Assembly: GCF_000016505.1 (NCBI RefSeq)
Contig: NC_009706.1
Span: 434,001 to 498,000 of the forward strand
Source of the DNA: Clostridium kluyveri DSM 555
GTDB lineage: Bacteria > Bacillota > Clostridia > Clostridiales > Clostridiaceae
Length of the DNA: 64,000 nt
Direction: 5' to 3'
A model generated the notes under the pieces. That model was not told where the DNA came from, searched no databases, and saw only the letters and a list, made by a program, of their open reading frames with translations. The position numbers and the translations under genes were made by a program. Of this stretch, positions 29,844-38,417 are shown one piece after another. Position 1 is the stretch's first letter. The number at the start of each line of letters is the position of its first letter.

Positions 29844-30521
29844 TTGTTTAGACATGAAAAGCAATTATTGAATAATATACAGGTAAAAGTCGAAAGACCT
29901 AATCCTCAATATGCTGCTCTTATGCAGGAGCAATTGGGTGGAGGAAATGGTGAATTAAAAGCAGCATTACAGTATTTATCTCAGAGTTTCAGAGTAAAGG
30001 ATCAAACAATAAAAGATTTATTTCTCGACATTGGAACAGAAGAACTTAGTCATATGGAAATAGTCGCAGAAACTATTAATTTATTAAATGGACATAATGT
30101 GAATTATGAATCAGTAGGAAGTGGAGAAATTCAAAGCCATGTGCTTGGTGGATTGGCACCAGTTTTAATAAATTCTTCAGGAGCACCGTGGACTGCTGAT
30201 TATGTGACAGTCACAGGAGATCTTGTGGCGGATTTGCTTTCTAACATAGCTTCAGAACAAAGAGCCAAAGTTGTTTATGAATACTTATATCGTCAAATTA
30301 ATGATAAAGAAGTAAGGAACACGATAGACTTTTTGTTGAATCGTGAAGAGGCACATAATGCATTATTCAGAGAAGCGTTGAATAAAATTAAAGATATGGG
30401 CTCAAATAAAGATTTTGGTGTAACCGAAGATTCCAGATTATATTTTGATTTATCTACACCAGGTAAATATTTTGATTCACCTAAGCCTACTGAACCAAGT
30501 TTCGCAAATCCGAGAAGATAA
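29844..30521 (+). CDS. manganese catalase (CotJC/KatN-like)
   Basis: This dimanganese catalase decomposes hydrogen peroxide in the cytoplasm; relatives also occur in spore coats (CotJC). It is a 225-residue ferritin-like four-helix protein. Metal ligands are visible in GNGELKAALQYLSQSF (Glu), IGTEELSHMEIV (Glu and His), ASEQRAKVVYEYL (Glu) and NREEAHNALF (Glu and His). I choose TTG at 29844 because ggagg (29831-29835) is 8 bases upstream; the in-frame GTG at 29835 overlaps that SD. It is intact and carries its own terminator, unlike the broken phage pieces on both sides. Confidence 0.88.
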   Translation: MFRHEKQLLNNIQVKVERPNPQYAALMQEQLGGGNGELKAALQYLSQSFRVKDQTIKDLFLDIGTEELSHMEIVAETINLLNGHNVNYESVGSGEIQSHVLGGLAPVLINSSGAPWTADYVTVTGDLVADLLSNIASEQRAKVVYEYLYRQINDKEVRNTIDFLLNREEAHNALFREALNKIKDMGSNKDFGVTEDSRLYFDLSTPGKYFDSPKPTEPSFANPRR

Positions 30522-30525
30522 GTTG

Positions 30526-30552
30526 AAAGGAGCTCCTAACGGGGCTCTTTCT
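30526..30552 (+). terminator. intrinsic terminator of the Mn catalase gene
   Basis: aaaggagctcc (30526-30536) pairs with ggggctcttt (30541-30550), including G-U pairs, with a taac loop and following Ts. Confidence 0.75.
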
Positions 30553-30596
30553 TCATCTCCAAAACAAACAAAGCAACTAGCGACTAGGTGGTGATA

Positions 30597-30892
30597 TTGA
30601 ATGAACTAAGGGCACCAGATGTAAAAGAACAGGTTAGGCAGGACTATTTAAATGGTATGAAATATAAGGACTTGGCAGAAGAATATAATGTCAATTTGAA
30701 TACAATAAAGTCATGGATATGGGAGAACTCTGTAATTTAATCAAGCAGTATGATGAAATGGTTCATAAGAACCCAGATATGGCAACAGAAGAACAGAGGT
30801 TGAGGATAGAAAAATTTAGGGTTGAGATTGAGAAGGTTAAAGGTAATAAAGAAACCACTTCCAATACAGCTCAAATGAGGGGGTTAATGTAA
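30597..30892 (+). pseudogene. phage terminase small subunit-like gene, frameshifted
   Basis: The TTG frame at 30597-30740 encodes [19 protein letters not shown] followed by an [22 protein letters not shown], the N-terminal domain of PBSX/A118-type TerS. A second frame (30713-30892) encodes [20 protein letters not shown] and EEQRLRIEKFRVEIEKVKG, which resembles the downstream part of such proteins. The two halves are out of frame and the centre is missing. It is a remnant of a different phage from the one carrying terS at 23005. Confidence 0.65.
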
Positions 30893-31291
30893 ATGAAATG
30901 GAGGCCCTTTGTATTGTTTAGTAAGGTTAAAGTTAGCAGGAGGAAATTTAGTGGGTTAATTGTAAGTAATTATTGAGATGTGAATAATTAATCTATATAA
31001 ATTAATTTCTTACAATCAAATACAATTTAATTTTTAACCTACACTCCAAATAGTATAATTGAATAATAATCATACTATTTTTTTGATTATTCTAAGAATC
31101 TTTATAATAAAAGCTCTGGCAAAACCAGAGCTTTTATAGATTAAAACATATTGAAATAATATTAAGGAACCAACGTGAGTATTCTCATGATCATTAACCA
31201 TTATGTCCAATTTACTATATTTTATATTCATTTCATAAGTGTTTATGCAAAGATTGGAACTATTTAAATGAATCTGTATTTTGCATATTTA
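30893..31291. other. mostly non-coding interval between TerS remnant and esterase
   Basis: A 27-codon frame at 30893-30976 (MKWRPFVLFSKVKVSRRKFS...) follows the TerS remnant directly and may be scrap from it. The rest to 31291 is AT-rich, with one good terminator at 31109-31135. I see no other gene. Confidence 0.45.
31109..31135. terminator. bidirectional-looking terminator
   Basis: aaaagctctgg (31109-31119) and ccagagctttt (31125-31135) form a perfect 11-bp stem with A- and T-rich flanks, so it can serve either strand. The esterase gene ends toward it from the right. Confidence 0.85.
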
Positions 31292-32323
31292 TTAAAGTTC
31301 TTTTTGAAGATATGAGGAAATTTGATTTAGAGCCTTATCTGATTCACTTGTAATCTGATTCATTAATAGGAATCCATGGGTTACACTTTTATATCGAGTA
31401 ACAGCTACCTTAACACCAGCTTCTTTTAATTTTTCAGCATAGGTTTCGCCTTCATCTCTTAGAGGATCAAATTCTGCTGTTATTATGAGTGTGTCAGGAA
31501 GTCCTTTAAAATTTTTTGCTAAGAGTGGAGATGCATAAGAATTAATTCTATCTTCTTTTTTTGGTACATACAAAGAGATATACTTTTGCATATCTGTCAT
31601 TGAAAGATTAAAATCGTTAGCAAAATAAGACCAGGATTTACTGTTTAATTCAAATATGTTTGTAGAAGGATACACTAATACCTGACAAGCTATATGGGAA
31701 CCATTTTTATCGCGTTCCATTAGAGAAGCTGCTGCAGAAAGATTTGCTCCTGAACTGTCTCCTACAAGAGCTATATGTGCCGAATTTCCATTTATGCTTT
31801 CTGCATTTTTATAAGTCCACTGGAGTACAGTATATACATCATTAAGTCCAGCTGGAAAAGGATTTTCTGGAGCAAGCCGATAGTCCACAGATATCACAAT
31901 TGCATTTGTATTTTGTGAAAGTTTTCTGCAAATATTGTCATGAGTATTGAGGCTTCCTCCAATCCAGCTGCCACCATGCGAATAAATAATTACAGGAAGC
32001 TTACTAGCAACTTGAGGTGTGTATATACGCACTGGTATTTGTATTGACGATGTAGGTATACTTAAGTTTTTTATATTAGAAAAGTATATAGGTTCAGTAT
32101 TCCATCTGGTAAAATCTTTATCAATGATATTTCGTATATCATTTATTGACTTATTATTAATTGAATTGGGGTTAATATATTTCTTGATTTTTAGCATGAT
32201 GGCAATTCTTATATGAAGTTTGCCATAGTTTGTTGTAGTCCAGCTTTTAACGATTAGATAGCTTATTATAATAAAAATCAAGGTAGCAATGGTAAATATC
32301 CAGATACCTTTTTTTCTTTTCAT
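31292..32323 (-). CDS. membrane-anchored alpha/beta hydrolase (HSL-type esterase)
   Basis: This esterase/lipase of the hormone-sensitive-lipase-like (alpha/beta hydrolase fold-3) group has 343 residues. An N-terminal hydrophobic segment (residues 7-27) suggests membrane anchoring or export. The oxyanion motif is YSHGGSWIGG, the nucleophile elbow is VGDSSGAN, the acid is in TAEFDPLRDEG, and the catalytic histidine is in VTHGFLLM. Natural substrates are unknown. The ATG is preceded by ggaggtgga on the complementary strand. It stands alone, convergent with the phage debris. Confidence 0.88.
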   Translation of the reverse strand: MKRKKGIWIFTIATLIFIIISYLIVKSWTTTNYGKLHIRIAIMLKIKKYINPNSINNKSINDIRNIIDKDFTRWNTEPIYFSNIKNLSIPTSSIQIPVRIYTPQVASKLPVIIYSHGGSWIGGSLNTHDNICRKLSQNTNAIVISVDYRLAPENPFPAGLNDVYTVLQWTYKNAESINGNSAHIALVGDSSGANLSAAASLMERDKNGSHIACQVLVYPSTNIFELNSKSWSYFANDFNLSMTDMQKYISLYVPKKEDRINSYASPLLAKNFKGLPDTLIITAEFDPLRDEGETYAEKLKEAGVKVAVTRYKSVTHGFLLMNQITSESDKALNQISSYLQKEL

Positions 32324-32667
32324 TTAATTAAACCTCCACCTCCAAGAATGCAATAAATTATACTGTTAAAATATAAAGAATATTACATGTAGCTTATGTT
32401 AACGATATTTTATTATACTAAAATTTGCAATTATGTTTTTATCCAAAAGGAAGGATATGAATTTCTTAGAATATTAAGAACAATATGATGTTAGCTTATC
32501 TATATATTTATTTTCCCAATATCCTTGCCCATTCCCCCTTTTTGTTTCATTATACCTAATCTAAAACAATTCGTGAAAATTCCTGTAGAGAGTGTACTGA
32601 AATAATGGGCAGGGGGCATAAGAAAAGTGCTTTTAAGAACTGATAGCTTTAAAAATGTAAAAAACTA
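32324..32667. other. divergent intergenic region
   Basis: This region separates the leftward esterase from the rightward membrane/XRE pair. Apart from the promoter at 32668 I see no gene or clear structured element. Confidence 0.4.
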
Positions 32668-32696
32668 TTGACATTTTATGGCTCAAGCAGTATGCT
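32668..32696 (+). promoter_or_regulatory. sigma-A promoter for the membrane protein/XRE pair
   Basis: TTGACA (32668-32673), a 17-base spacer and TATGCT (32691-32696) lie 39 bases before the start of the next gene. Confidence 0.75.
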
Positions 32697-32735
32697 TTTA
32701 ATATAAAATACTTTTGACATTATGGAGGCTTATTT

Positions 32736-33032
32736 ATGAGAAAAATGGATGAGATGGAATTAAAGATAAACCAGGAAGGAATCAAATGGAGTTGGTTTTT
32801 TATGGTGTTGTCCCTTGTTATATGGGGTGGATATAACTATGTTAAAATCCAAGAAGTGTCGCTTCCTCTAACTCTAGTCACATTACAGTTTTTGGTGTAC
32901 TTTTTTGTTACAAGCATTGCTAAATTAAAGGTGGATGATGACAGTAGCAGAAAACAAATATTGATTTATTTTGGCATAATATTCTTGATAATTGTATTTG
33001 GTGCAATTTTGTATTTCACTATTAGTTGTTGA
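32736..33032 (+). CDS. small three-helix membrane protein
   Basis: This 98-residue protein has a polar N-terminus (MRKMDEMELKINQEGIKWSW) and hydrophobic segments at about 16-34, 43-62 and 74-96. It resembles the DUF6773-like or YxlC-type membrane proteins often paired with small XRE regulators in Firmicutes. The next gene starts 5 bases after its stop. Function is unknown; it may sequester or signal to the regulator. Confidence 0.7.
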   Translation: MRKMDEMELKINQEGIKWSWFFMVLSLVIWGGYNYVKIQEVSLPLTLVTLQFLVYFFVTSIAKLKVDDDSSRKQILIYFGIIFLIIVFGAILYFTISC

Positions 33033-33037
33033 TAATT

Positions 33038-33235
33038 ATGAAGAATAGTATAAAAAAACTACGTAAAGAAAAAAACTATAGGCAAGAAGATTTAGCTAAT
33101 GCATTAGGCGTCACAAGACAGACAATAAATGCAATCGAAAATAACAAATATGATCCAACTCTATTGTTAGCCTTTAAACTGGCCAATATACTTGGAACAA
33201 CAGTAGATAAACTTTTTGAACCTGATCTAACATAG
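33038..33235 (+). CDS. XRE-family transcriptional regulator
   Basis: This is a 65-residue single-domain Cro/CI helix-turn-helix protein: IKKLRKEKNYRQEDLANALGVTRQTINAIENNKYDP, then LAFKLANILGTTVDKLFEPD. I start it at the ATG at 33038; TTG codons upstream are in frame. It is co-transcribed with the preceding membrane protein. It is similar to the YozG/YgzD type and not obviously a phage repressor. Confidence 0.88.
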   Translation: MKNSIKKLRKEKNYRQEDLANALGVTRQTINAIENNKYDPTLLLAFKLANILGTTVDKLFEPDLT

Positions 33236-33415
33236 AAGCATACCGCCTTGTGCTCATGGGATTAGGGTAGGGATATGGTGTTAACAGCCTTCTTAAGCTA
33301 TGATAATGATATAGATGTATAATGAAGAGGGGAGTTTAGTATTCACCTCTATTGTATTTTATAAGATATATCTAATTCCTTAACGATTTAACAAAATAGG
33401 AATGAAAATATATAT

Positions 33416-33470
33416 AAAAAAGGTGTTTATGATATTTCTTAAATTAATAGAATATTTTAAGCACTTTTTT
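33416..33470 (+). terminator. guaA-type terminator copy (third)
   Basis: The left arm near 33416-33438 (aaaaaggtgtttatgatatt) pairs imperfectly with 33450-33470 (agaatattttaagcactttt), ending in a T run. Its sequence resembles the hairpin at 14498, and it again precedes an integrase remnant. Confidence 0.65.
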
Positions 33471-33510
33471 ATGTTTTTTGTGCTTTAAAAGGGGGCGTTT
33501 TAGAAGTTAA

Positions 33511-33690
33511 GTGTGGAGATCGTAGGTAGTCAACAATTTAGAAAAAAATTAAATAAGGAGACGAAAAAGTATAGTGAAGTTTATGAACAGTTTATACAAC
33601 AACTGAAAATTAAGGGAAGAGTAGAGAGACAATTAAAAGCTCCCATTATCATAATAAATATTTCATGGAAGGGAATCGCATGAAGACGTA
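33511..33690 (+). pseudogene. integrase remnant (third copy)
   Basis: Across several frameshifts the translation recovers KKYSEVYEQFIQQLKIKGR and then SSHYHNKYFME, matching the N-terminal domain of the integrases at 14580 and 29474. No catalytic residues remain. It is the trace of another element insertion. Confidence 0.7.
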
Positions 33691-33697
33691 AGTGAAA

Positions 33698-33829
33698 AAA
33701 CTAAATTTGATCAGACCTGCTGTCCGCCAAAGGATTAAAAAGCTTCAGGATAATGGAATAATTAAAAAGTATCAAGCAATAATTGATTGGGATAAATTGA
33801 GCCAGATAAAGAGTGCCAATCAGCATTGA
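33698..33829 (+). pseudogene. Lrp/AsnC-type regulator fragment
   Basis: The 43-codon frame reads KLNLIRPAVRQRIKKLQDNG and then IIKKYQAIIDWDKLSQ, the HTH and first strand of Lrp/AsnC regulators. Both the first helix and the ligand-binding domain are absent, so it is a fragment. Confidence 0.65.
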
Positions 33830-34008
33830 CTTATGCAGAAAAAACAAGATGTATTATTAGTTTTGAAAGGAGTTTTATGCGGATAGTATTTGAATGAAAA
33901 AATAAACATATACAGAAAGATAGACATGAATATGATTTATGTAACGAGGGATCGGATTAACCCCCTCGTTTTGGACAGAATCTAATAAATTCTTCATTTC
34001 TATTAAAT

Positions 34009-34968
34009 TTAGACCCTTATTTGAATGTTTGTTAGGTTTTCTTCAAAATAAAGGTTATAAAATTCATGTGGAGCCATAAATCTTAAACTTGAATGTAATC
34101 TCCTATTATTGTAGAATTCCATAAATTCATTTACTATTTTGTATGCTTCTCCATAGCTTTGAAATTCATTAATTTTTAAACACTCATCCTCAAGTATTCT
34201 GTGAAATGATTCTACATGTGCGTTTTTATTTGGCGTCTTCACTGGTATTCTCTCATGTTCAATTTTAAGTTCTTCACAGCATTCATCAAATTTATGACTT
34301 ATAAACTGGGGTCCGTTGTCTGTTCTTATTACTGGCTTTTTAGAGTCTTCCTCAAACAAGTTTCTTCTTATTAAGCACTTCCTCAGTAGTGCTGCAGCAT
34401 CTTTAGCCTCACAGTGTAAACCCATGTGGTAATCTATAATGCTCCTATCAAAGATATCAATTAAATTTAGTAAGTAGAAGAATTTATCCTCACCTTCTAT
34501 ATAGCCATATTTTATATCCATTTCCCATAGTTGATTTGAGCCTGTTATAGTTCTGTTAATTGCAATATTTCTCTTTATTTTAGTTCTAATTATTCTCTGA
34601 TCTTTAAGTATTCTGAGCTCTTTGCAAAGCCGATAAACCTTCTTATGATTAATCACAAGATTACAATATTTTCTTAAATGGTAAGTTATTTTTCTATATC
34701 CATAGTTAATAGCATCCCCGTCAATGGCCTCCAAAATAAATTCCTTAATCTGATCATCGCATACTTTCTCACCATCTCTGTTTATACTATATCCTTTTGG
34801 CTTTCCACCTTTAGGCCTAGTCTTTTCTTTGCCTTCTACACTTAAATTATAGTAATATGTTGATCTTCCGAGTTTAACTACTTTAAGTACAAATACTGCA
34901 TTGTATCCTTGCTCTATATACTTTTTAGCTATTTCTACTTTTTCCTTAATTGAGGGTTTGATTTTTTT
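34009..34968 (-). CDS. IS3-family transposase OrfB (DDE catalytic domain)
   Basis: This catalytic part of the transposase is made as an OrfAB fusion. The rve/DDE domain has aspartate in LWEMDIKYGYI, aspartate in VIRTDNGPQF and glutamate in HVESFHRILEDE; the preceding HTH_21 region includes GYRKITYHLRKYCNLVINHKKVYRL. The frame has no ordinary start. It is entered from OrfA at seven A (34962-34968 on the complement), the slippery A-AAA-AAA type, by a -1 shift. The DDE triad is intact and no internal stop is seen, so the IS may be active. Confidence 0.85.
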   Translation of the reverse strand, partial: KKIKPSIKEKVEIAKKYIEQGYNAVFVLKVVKLGRSTYYYNLSVEGKEKTRPKGGKPKGYSINRDGEKVCDDQIKEFILEAIDGDAINYGYRKITYHLRKYCNLVINHKKVYRLCKELRILKDQRIIRTKIKRNIAINRTITGSNQLWEMDIKYGYIEGEDKFFYLLNLIDIFDRSIIDYHMGLHCEAKDAAALLRKCLIRRNLFEEDSKKPVIRTDNGPQFISHKFDECCEELKIEHERIPVKTPNKNAHVESFHRILEDECLKINEFQSYGEAYKIVNEFMEFYNNRRLHSSLRFMAPHEFYNLYFEENLTNIQIRV

Positions 34969-35264
34969 ATTAAATCTCTAAGAATTGCTATTTCTAAATC
35001 TTTTTCTCCTAACAATTTTTTTAGATGATCATTTTCTTTTGTTACCTCTGTCAGCTCATTTTCAAGTTCTTTTTCTCCCTCAACTAAAGCTTTTCTACCA
35101 GGCTTAATTTTAATCTCATCCTTATCCTTAGAATTCCTTATCCACGTAAATATAGTTGATTTTGAGAGCCCATGTCTCCTTGATACCAGTGAAACATTTC
35201 CTACTTCTTTCACTTCTCTTAATACCTCTTCTTTTAATTCTTTCGTATAACTTTTTCCTTTCAT
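34935..35264 (-). CDS. IS3-family transposase OrfA (HTH)
   Basis: This is a 109-residue HTH protein (YTKELKEEVLREVKEVGNVSLVSRRHGLSKSTIFTWIRN) with a leucine-zipper-like C-terminal helix (LENELTEVTKENDHLKKLLGEKDLEIAILRDLIKK). It binds the IS ends and, through -1 frameshifting, provides the N-terminus of the active transposase. It starts with ATG behind a ggaggt-type SD on the complementary strand. Confidence 0.88.
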   Translation of the reverse strand: MKGKSYTKELKEEVLREVKEVGNVSLVSRRHGLSKSTIFTWIRNSKDKDEIKIKPGRKALVEGEKELENELTEVTKENDHLKKLLGEKDLEIAILRDLIKKSNPQLRKK

Positions 35265-35761
35265 AGTTTACCTCCAATCACTTTCTACATTATAATAAAT
35301 ATAGATGTAATGGTCCAAACCTATTTAGGGGCTTAAGAGGGATCTACATCCAATAGAACAATGGAATGGTGGTAAAGTTCATTTAATTAACGATTCCGTA
35401 ATACACCTTATGCGGGGGCAAATATATACTATAGACAAATTAAAGTTTTTTACTATAGGGGGGTGCTTCTTCAACAGATAAGCAAAGTCGAATTAGAGGT
35501 ATATCTTGGTGGGAAGCAGAAGTACTAAATTATACTGAATTTAAAGAAGGACTAAGCAATTTAGAGAGGGATAATTGGGAAGTTGATTATATAATAACCC
35601 ATACTTGTTCCAGCAGTGTTCTTAATCAAATAAGTGTAATATTTGGATTTCAATCCAGACTAGAGGATGTTGTTAACAAATGTCTTGATATAATAGAAGA
35701 GAAGACTAAGTTTAAACATTGGTATTTTGGACATTCCCACGAAGACATTAATATAGATGAG

Positions 35762-35958
35762 AATCTAATATTGTAGATAATGTAATTTAAGAACTTCAAA
35801 AATTAGGATTTAGAACCGCTTTGTAGGTGTAATGAATAATTCTAATATTATTTCAACATGTGATTTACTATAAGTTAACAATATATAATCATATAATGTT
35901 ATAATTTACTTATAAGCTAACGTATAAAAGTAAATTTAAAGGGCGGCGTAATTTATAA
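35762..35958 (+). pseudogene. remnant duplicate of the 17.9-18.15 kb segment
   Basis: 35762-35826 matches the 3' part of the hypothetical gene at 17660 (ttgtagataatgtaattta, gaacttcaaaaattagg, atttagaacc) with a stop in frame. 35890-35925 then matches the promoter-like sequence near 18120-18150 (ataatgttataatttactta). The same gene and its downstream promoter existed in an earlier element. Confidence 0.65.
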
Positions 35959-36093
35959 ATGTATGAGAAGGATTATATAAAAAGATTGATAACGTCAATT
36001 GGGCAAATGTTAGTTGCTATTTCGGCTGGAAGAGATGCTGTAAAAAGTAATATAAAATTAGATAATAATTTGGAAGCTCATATCATATTGTAA
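35959..36093 (+). CDS. small DUF6483-like fragment
   Basis: This 44-residue frame starts MYEKDYIKRLITSIGQMLVAI, which resembles the beginning of DUF6483 proteins (YEKDYIMRMIEQLARAL type). Those are longer, so this is likely a truncated gene. A weak purine-rich SD precedes it. Function is unknown. Confidence 0.45.
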   Translation: MYEKDYIKRLITSIGQMLVAISAGRDAVKSNIKLDNNLEAHIIL

Positions 36094-36159
36094 TGTTACA
36101 ACTGGTAAGAAAAATTTAAATGAAGAACAAATTTTTATAAAACACTATGGAGGATACAT

Positions 36160-36675
36160 ATGGAAAATAACAAAATAAAGCAACAGCCATTAACAACTTG
36201 CTTACTGGTAGTGTATTTGCTTATATTAACTTGGATTATAGTATTTAAAATGGAATTTTCAATTCAGGAGTTAGATCGTTTTCGTGGCATTAACTTAATT
36301 CCATTTCATGAATCGGTAATTGTAAATAACAGGATTGAATTTTCAGAAATATATCAAAACTTATTTGTATTTATTCCTTTTGGACTTTACATTAGTATGT
36401 TGAAAAGCAACTGGTCTTTCTTAAAAAAGATTGTTCCAATAGCAAGTGTGAGTTTATTATATGAGTTATTGCAGTTTATATTTGCAATAGGTGCTTCTGA
36501 TATAACTGATCTTATAGGAAATATTGTTGGAGGAATTATTGGAATTATAATTTATATTGTTCTTAGCAGATTATTTAAAACAGATTTTAAAACAAATAAA
36601 ATTCTTAATATTATTGCGTTAATTGGAACAATTTGTGTAGTTATGTTTTTAGCACTTTTAGTTATAGGTAATTAA
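36160..36675 (+). CDS. VanZ-family membrane protein
   Basis: This 171-residue integral membrane protein has four or five transmembrane segments. Family motifs are INLIPFHESV, the YQNLFVFIPFGLYI block, and SLLYELLQFIFAIGASDITDLIGNIVGGIIG. VanZ relatives are linked to teicoplanin resistance or to lipid and cell-wall functions, but most are uncharacterised. The SD is tggagga. It is the only intact gene in a 2-kb stretch of debris. Confidence 0.88.
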   Translation: MENNKIKQQPLTTCLLVVYLLILTWIIVFKMEFSIQELDRFRGINLIPFHESVIVNNRIEFSEIYQNLFVFIPFGLYISMLKSNWSFLKKIVPIASVSLLYELLQFIFAIGASDITDLIGNIVGGIIGIIIYIVLSRLFKTDFKTNKILNIIALIGTICVVMFLALLVIGN

Positions 36676-37809
36676 TCATTTTATTACTTCTTTTAAACGT
36701 CATAGAATTATTTTAAAGGCATTAGAAATAAGAGGTATGTGTAATTTACCTCTTTATTTTTTTGGTGCCTCAAATCGCATTTTTCGAAAAATGGGTACTC
36801 CGAAAACGTTGATGTAAGTGTGTTTTTAAAATAAGGAAATTAGGGATATATCCTCTAGTTATTAAACTTATGTTCTCTATGCCATTTTAAGTATTTTTTA
36901 TGTTTTTTCAATACTAATATTTCCGAACATACAGTATAATAATTTTATTATATCTGGTATAGTTAGATGTTCTGGCAACAAAAAATAATGAAACTTTAAG
37001 AATACAAGTTAAAAAATATATTAATTAATAGAAAAGTTAGCTTGGAAATAATATATCATACTAAAATTGATGATGACGGGATTGTTATTATTAATTCTAA
37101 TGGAAATAGGAGAAATTTTAGTATAGATACTTTAATAGATGATAATTTTAAAGGAAGGGGTTCATGAGTAATAAGTGCAGTATTGGCTAGTATTCCTCAA
37201 GTGGTTAAAGATACTAGTTAAGGAACAAATGTGTTAAGATGGAAATGTAACAAGTAAAATAAATATCATCAATTGATATTTAATACTTTTTAACGTACAT
37301 TCACATCCTTTCTAATTAATTTTATAAATATATTTAGCCTATAAAAGCTTACTGATTACCATTACACTATGTGTCTGCATATCGGCATTTATTTCTTGTA
37401 CATAATGGTGTGTCTAAATCTATACGGAAATACATTCTTCTATCATTTTTAACTGAAAATTTGTCCATTATGATTAACCCCCTTTAGTAATATTGATTAC
37501 TTTAATCTTTGGTAAATAGTGAACTACTACCACTTATAGAAGTGGATGATAGCTTCTGATCAATATATTTAGATGAAACAAAAATCTGTAGCTTTTGAGA
37601 GTTGTAAATGTGGAAAATAATAGTATACTTATAGTATTATAGTTTGTTACATAAATGATACTATTAGAATGCTAAAGAATTGTTAAGAAGGTGTAAAGTT
37701 AATGAGTGATTTTTGAAATTTTCTTTGAGGCTGTACTTGCTATTGCATTAACTGCATTTGATGAATAACATTCTAAAATGAATTTTAAAAACGATATGGA
37801 GTGATTATT
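36676..37809. other. long gene-poor region with fragments
   Basis: These 1.1 kb hold no intact gene. I see a startless frame near 37024-37167 (KIDDDGIVIINSNGNRRNF), a short frame near 37712-37769 (FEIFFEAVLAIALTAFDE), and the minus-strand fragment at 37367-37468. The rest is AT-rich, with no clear terminator or promoter. It is consistent with decayed accessory DNA. Confidence 0.5.
37367..37468 (-). pseudogene. possible PilZ-domain N-terminal fragment
   Basis: This 33-codon minus-strand frame with a good SD (aaaggggg) reads MDKFSVKNDRRMYFRIDLDTPLC. This resembles the RRxxxR..L...L start of PilZ c-di-GMP binding domains. It stops after 33 residues, so only a fragment or a coincidental peptide remains. 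Confidence 0.35.
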
Positions 37810-38274
37810 GTGTTTAAGGAAATGCGAAGAAAAGACAGAGAACTGAAAAATGATGAAGCTATTGAAATTTTAAAAAATAACAGTTATGGTATTTTATCAA
37901 CTGTAAGTAAAAATAGTTATCCTTATGGGGTACCAGTAAGTTATGTTTTTTTAAATAATTCAATATATTTTCATTGTGCTGTTAAAGGACATAAATTAGA
38001 TAATATATTAAATAATAGTAAAGTATCTTTTTGTGTGGTTGGGCAAACTTGTATTTTACCTGACAAATTTAGTACAAAATATGAGAGTGTAGTGGTATTT
38101 GGAAGGGCAGTTGAAATTTTTGATGATGAAAAAAATACAGCTCTTTTAGAAATATTAAATAAATATTCGCCAGATTATATTGAAAAAGGAAAAGGATATA
38201 TTAAAAACTCAAGTAAAGCAACTAAAGTAATAAAAATTAGTATTGGGCATATTTCTGGAAAAGCAAGGAAATAG
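37810..38274 (+). CDS. pyridoxamine 5'-phosphate oxidase-like / NimA-type flavoprotein
   Basis: This split-barrel FMN-binding protein has 154 residues, beginning MFKEMRRKDRELKNDEAIEILKN. The motif YGILSTVSKNSYPYGVPVSYVFLNNSIYFHCAVKGHKLDNI is typical of the clostridial nitroimidazole-reductase-like (NimA) group. The conserved GHKLDNI includes the residues facing FMN. I start at GTG 37810 behind atggagtg; GTG 37801 overlaps that SD. Substrate is unknown. Confidence 0.88.
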   Translation: MFKEMRRKDRELKNDEAIEILKNNSYGILSTVSKNSYPYGVPVSYVFLNNSIYFHCAVKGHKLDNILNNSKVSFCVVGQTCILPDKFSTKYESVVVFGRAVEIFDDEKNTALLEILNKYSPDYIEKGKGYIKNSSKATKVIKISIGHISGKARK

Positions 38275-38417
38275 TTAATTTAGCGTTCAATTGTAACATT
38301 TTTATCATAATAGAATAATCCCACAATTGGTAAATTTGAAATTAGATGAATGAGATATACTTTATAGTTTATGCTACATGTAATAATTAATAAAAAAGGG
38401 ATATAGAGGGTCCTATT

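Larger units (their letters stand above)
33954..35336. mobile_element. IS3-family (IS150-like) insertion sequence
   Basis: The element is about 1.38 kb with two overlapping transposase frames on the minus strand. Imperfect terminal repeats are visible: ttaaccccctcgttttggacag at the left, and at the right a complement beginning ttaagcccctaaatag and then gtttggacc. The octamer gagggatc lies on both flanks (33946-33953 and 35337-35344). It contains the target duplication; exact ends are uncertain by a few bases. It interrupts a metallophosphoesterase gene. Confidence 0.82.
33926..35776 (+). pseudogene. metallophosphoesterase gene broken by IS insertion, deletion and frameshift
   Basis: The 5' end (33926-33953) encodes MNMIYVTRD, the start of calcineurin-like phosphoesterases. 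After the IS, 35345 onward continues with PIEQWNGGKVHLINDSV, IHLMRGQIYTI, then IGGASSTDKQSR, GISWWEAEV, DYIITHT and FGHSHED, the family C-terminal half. About 70 residues usually present between the DxH motif and EQWNGG are missing. In a run of six G (near 35457-35462) one extra base shifts the frame. At least three lesions are therefore present, and the protein is not made. Confidence 0.8.

Noticed and set aside
32019-32216. Plus-strand frame opposite the esterase gene
   Set aside because: Overlaps the coding region of the minus-strand esterase; no SD and no domain.
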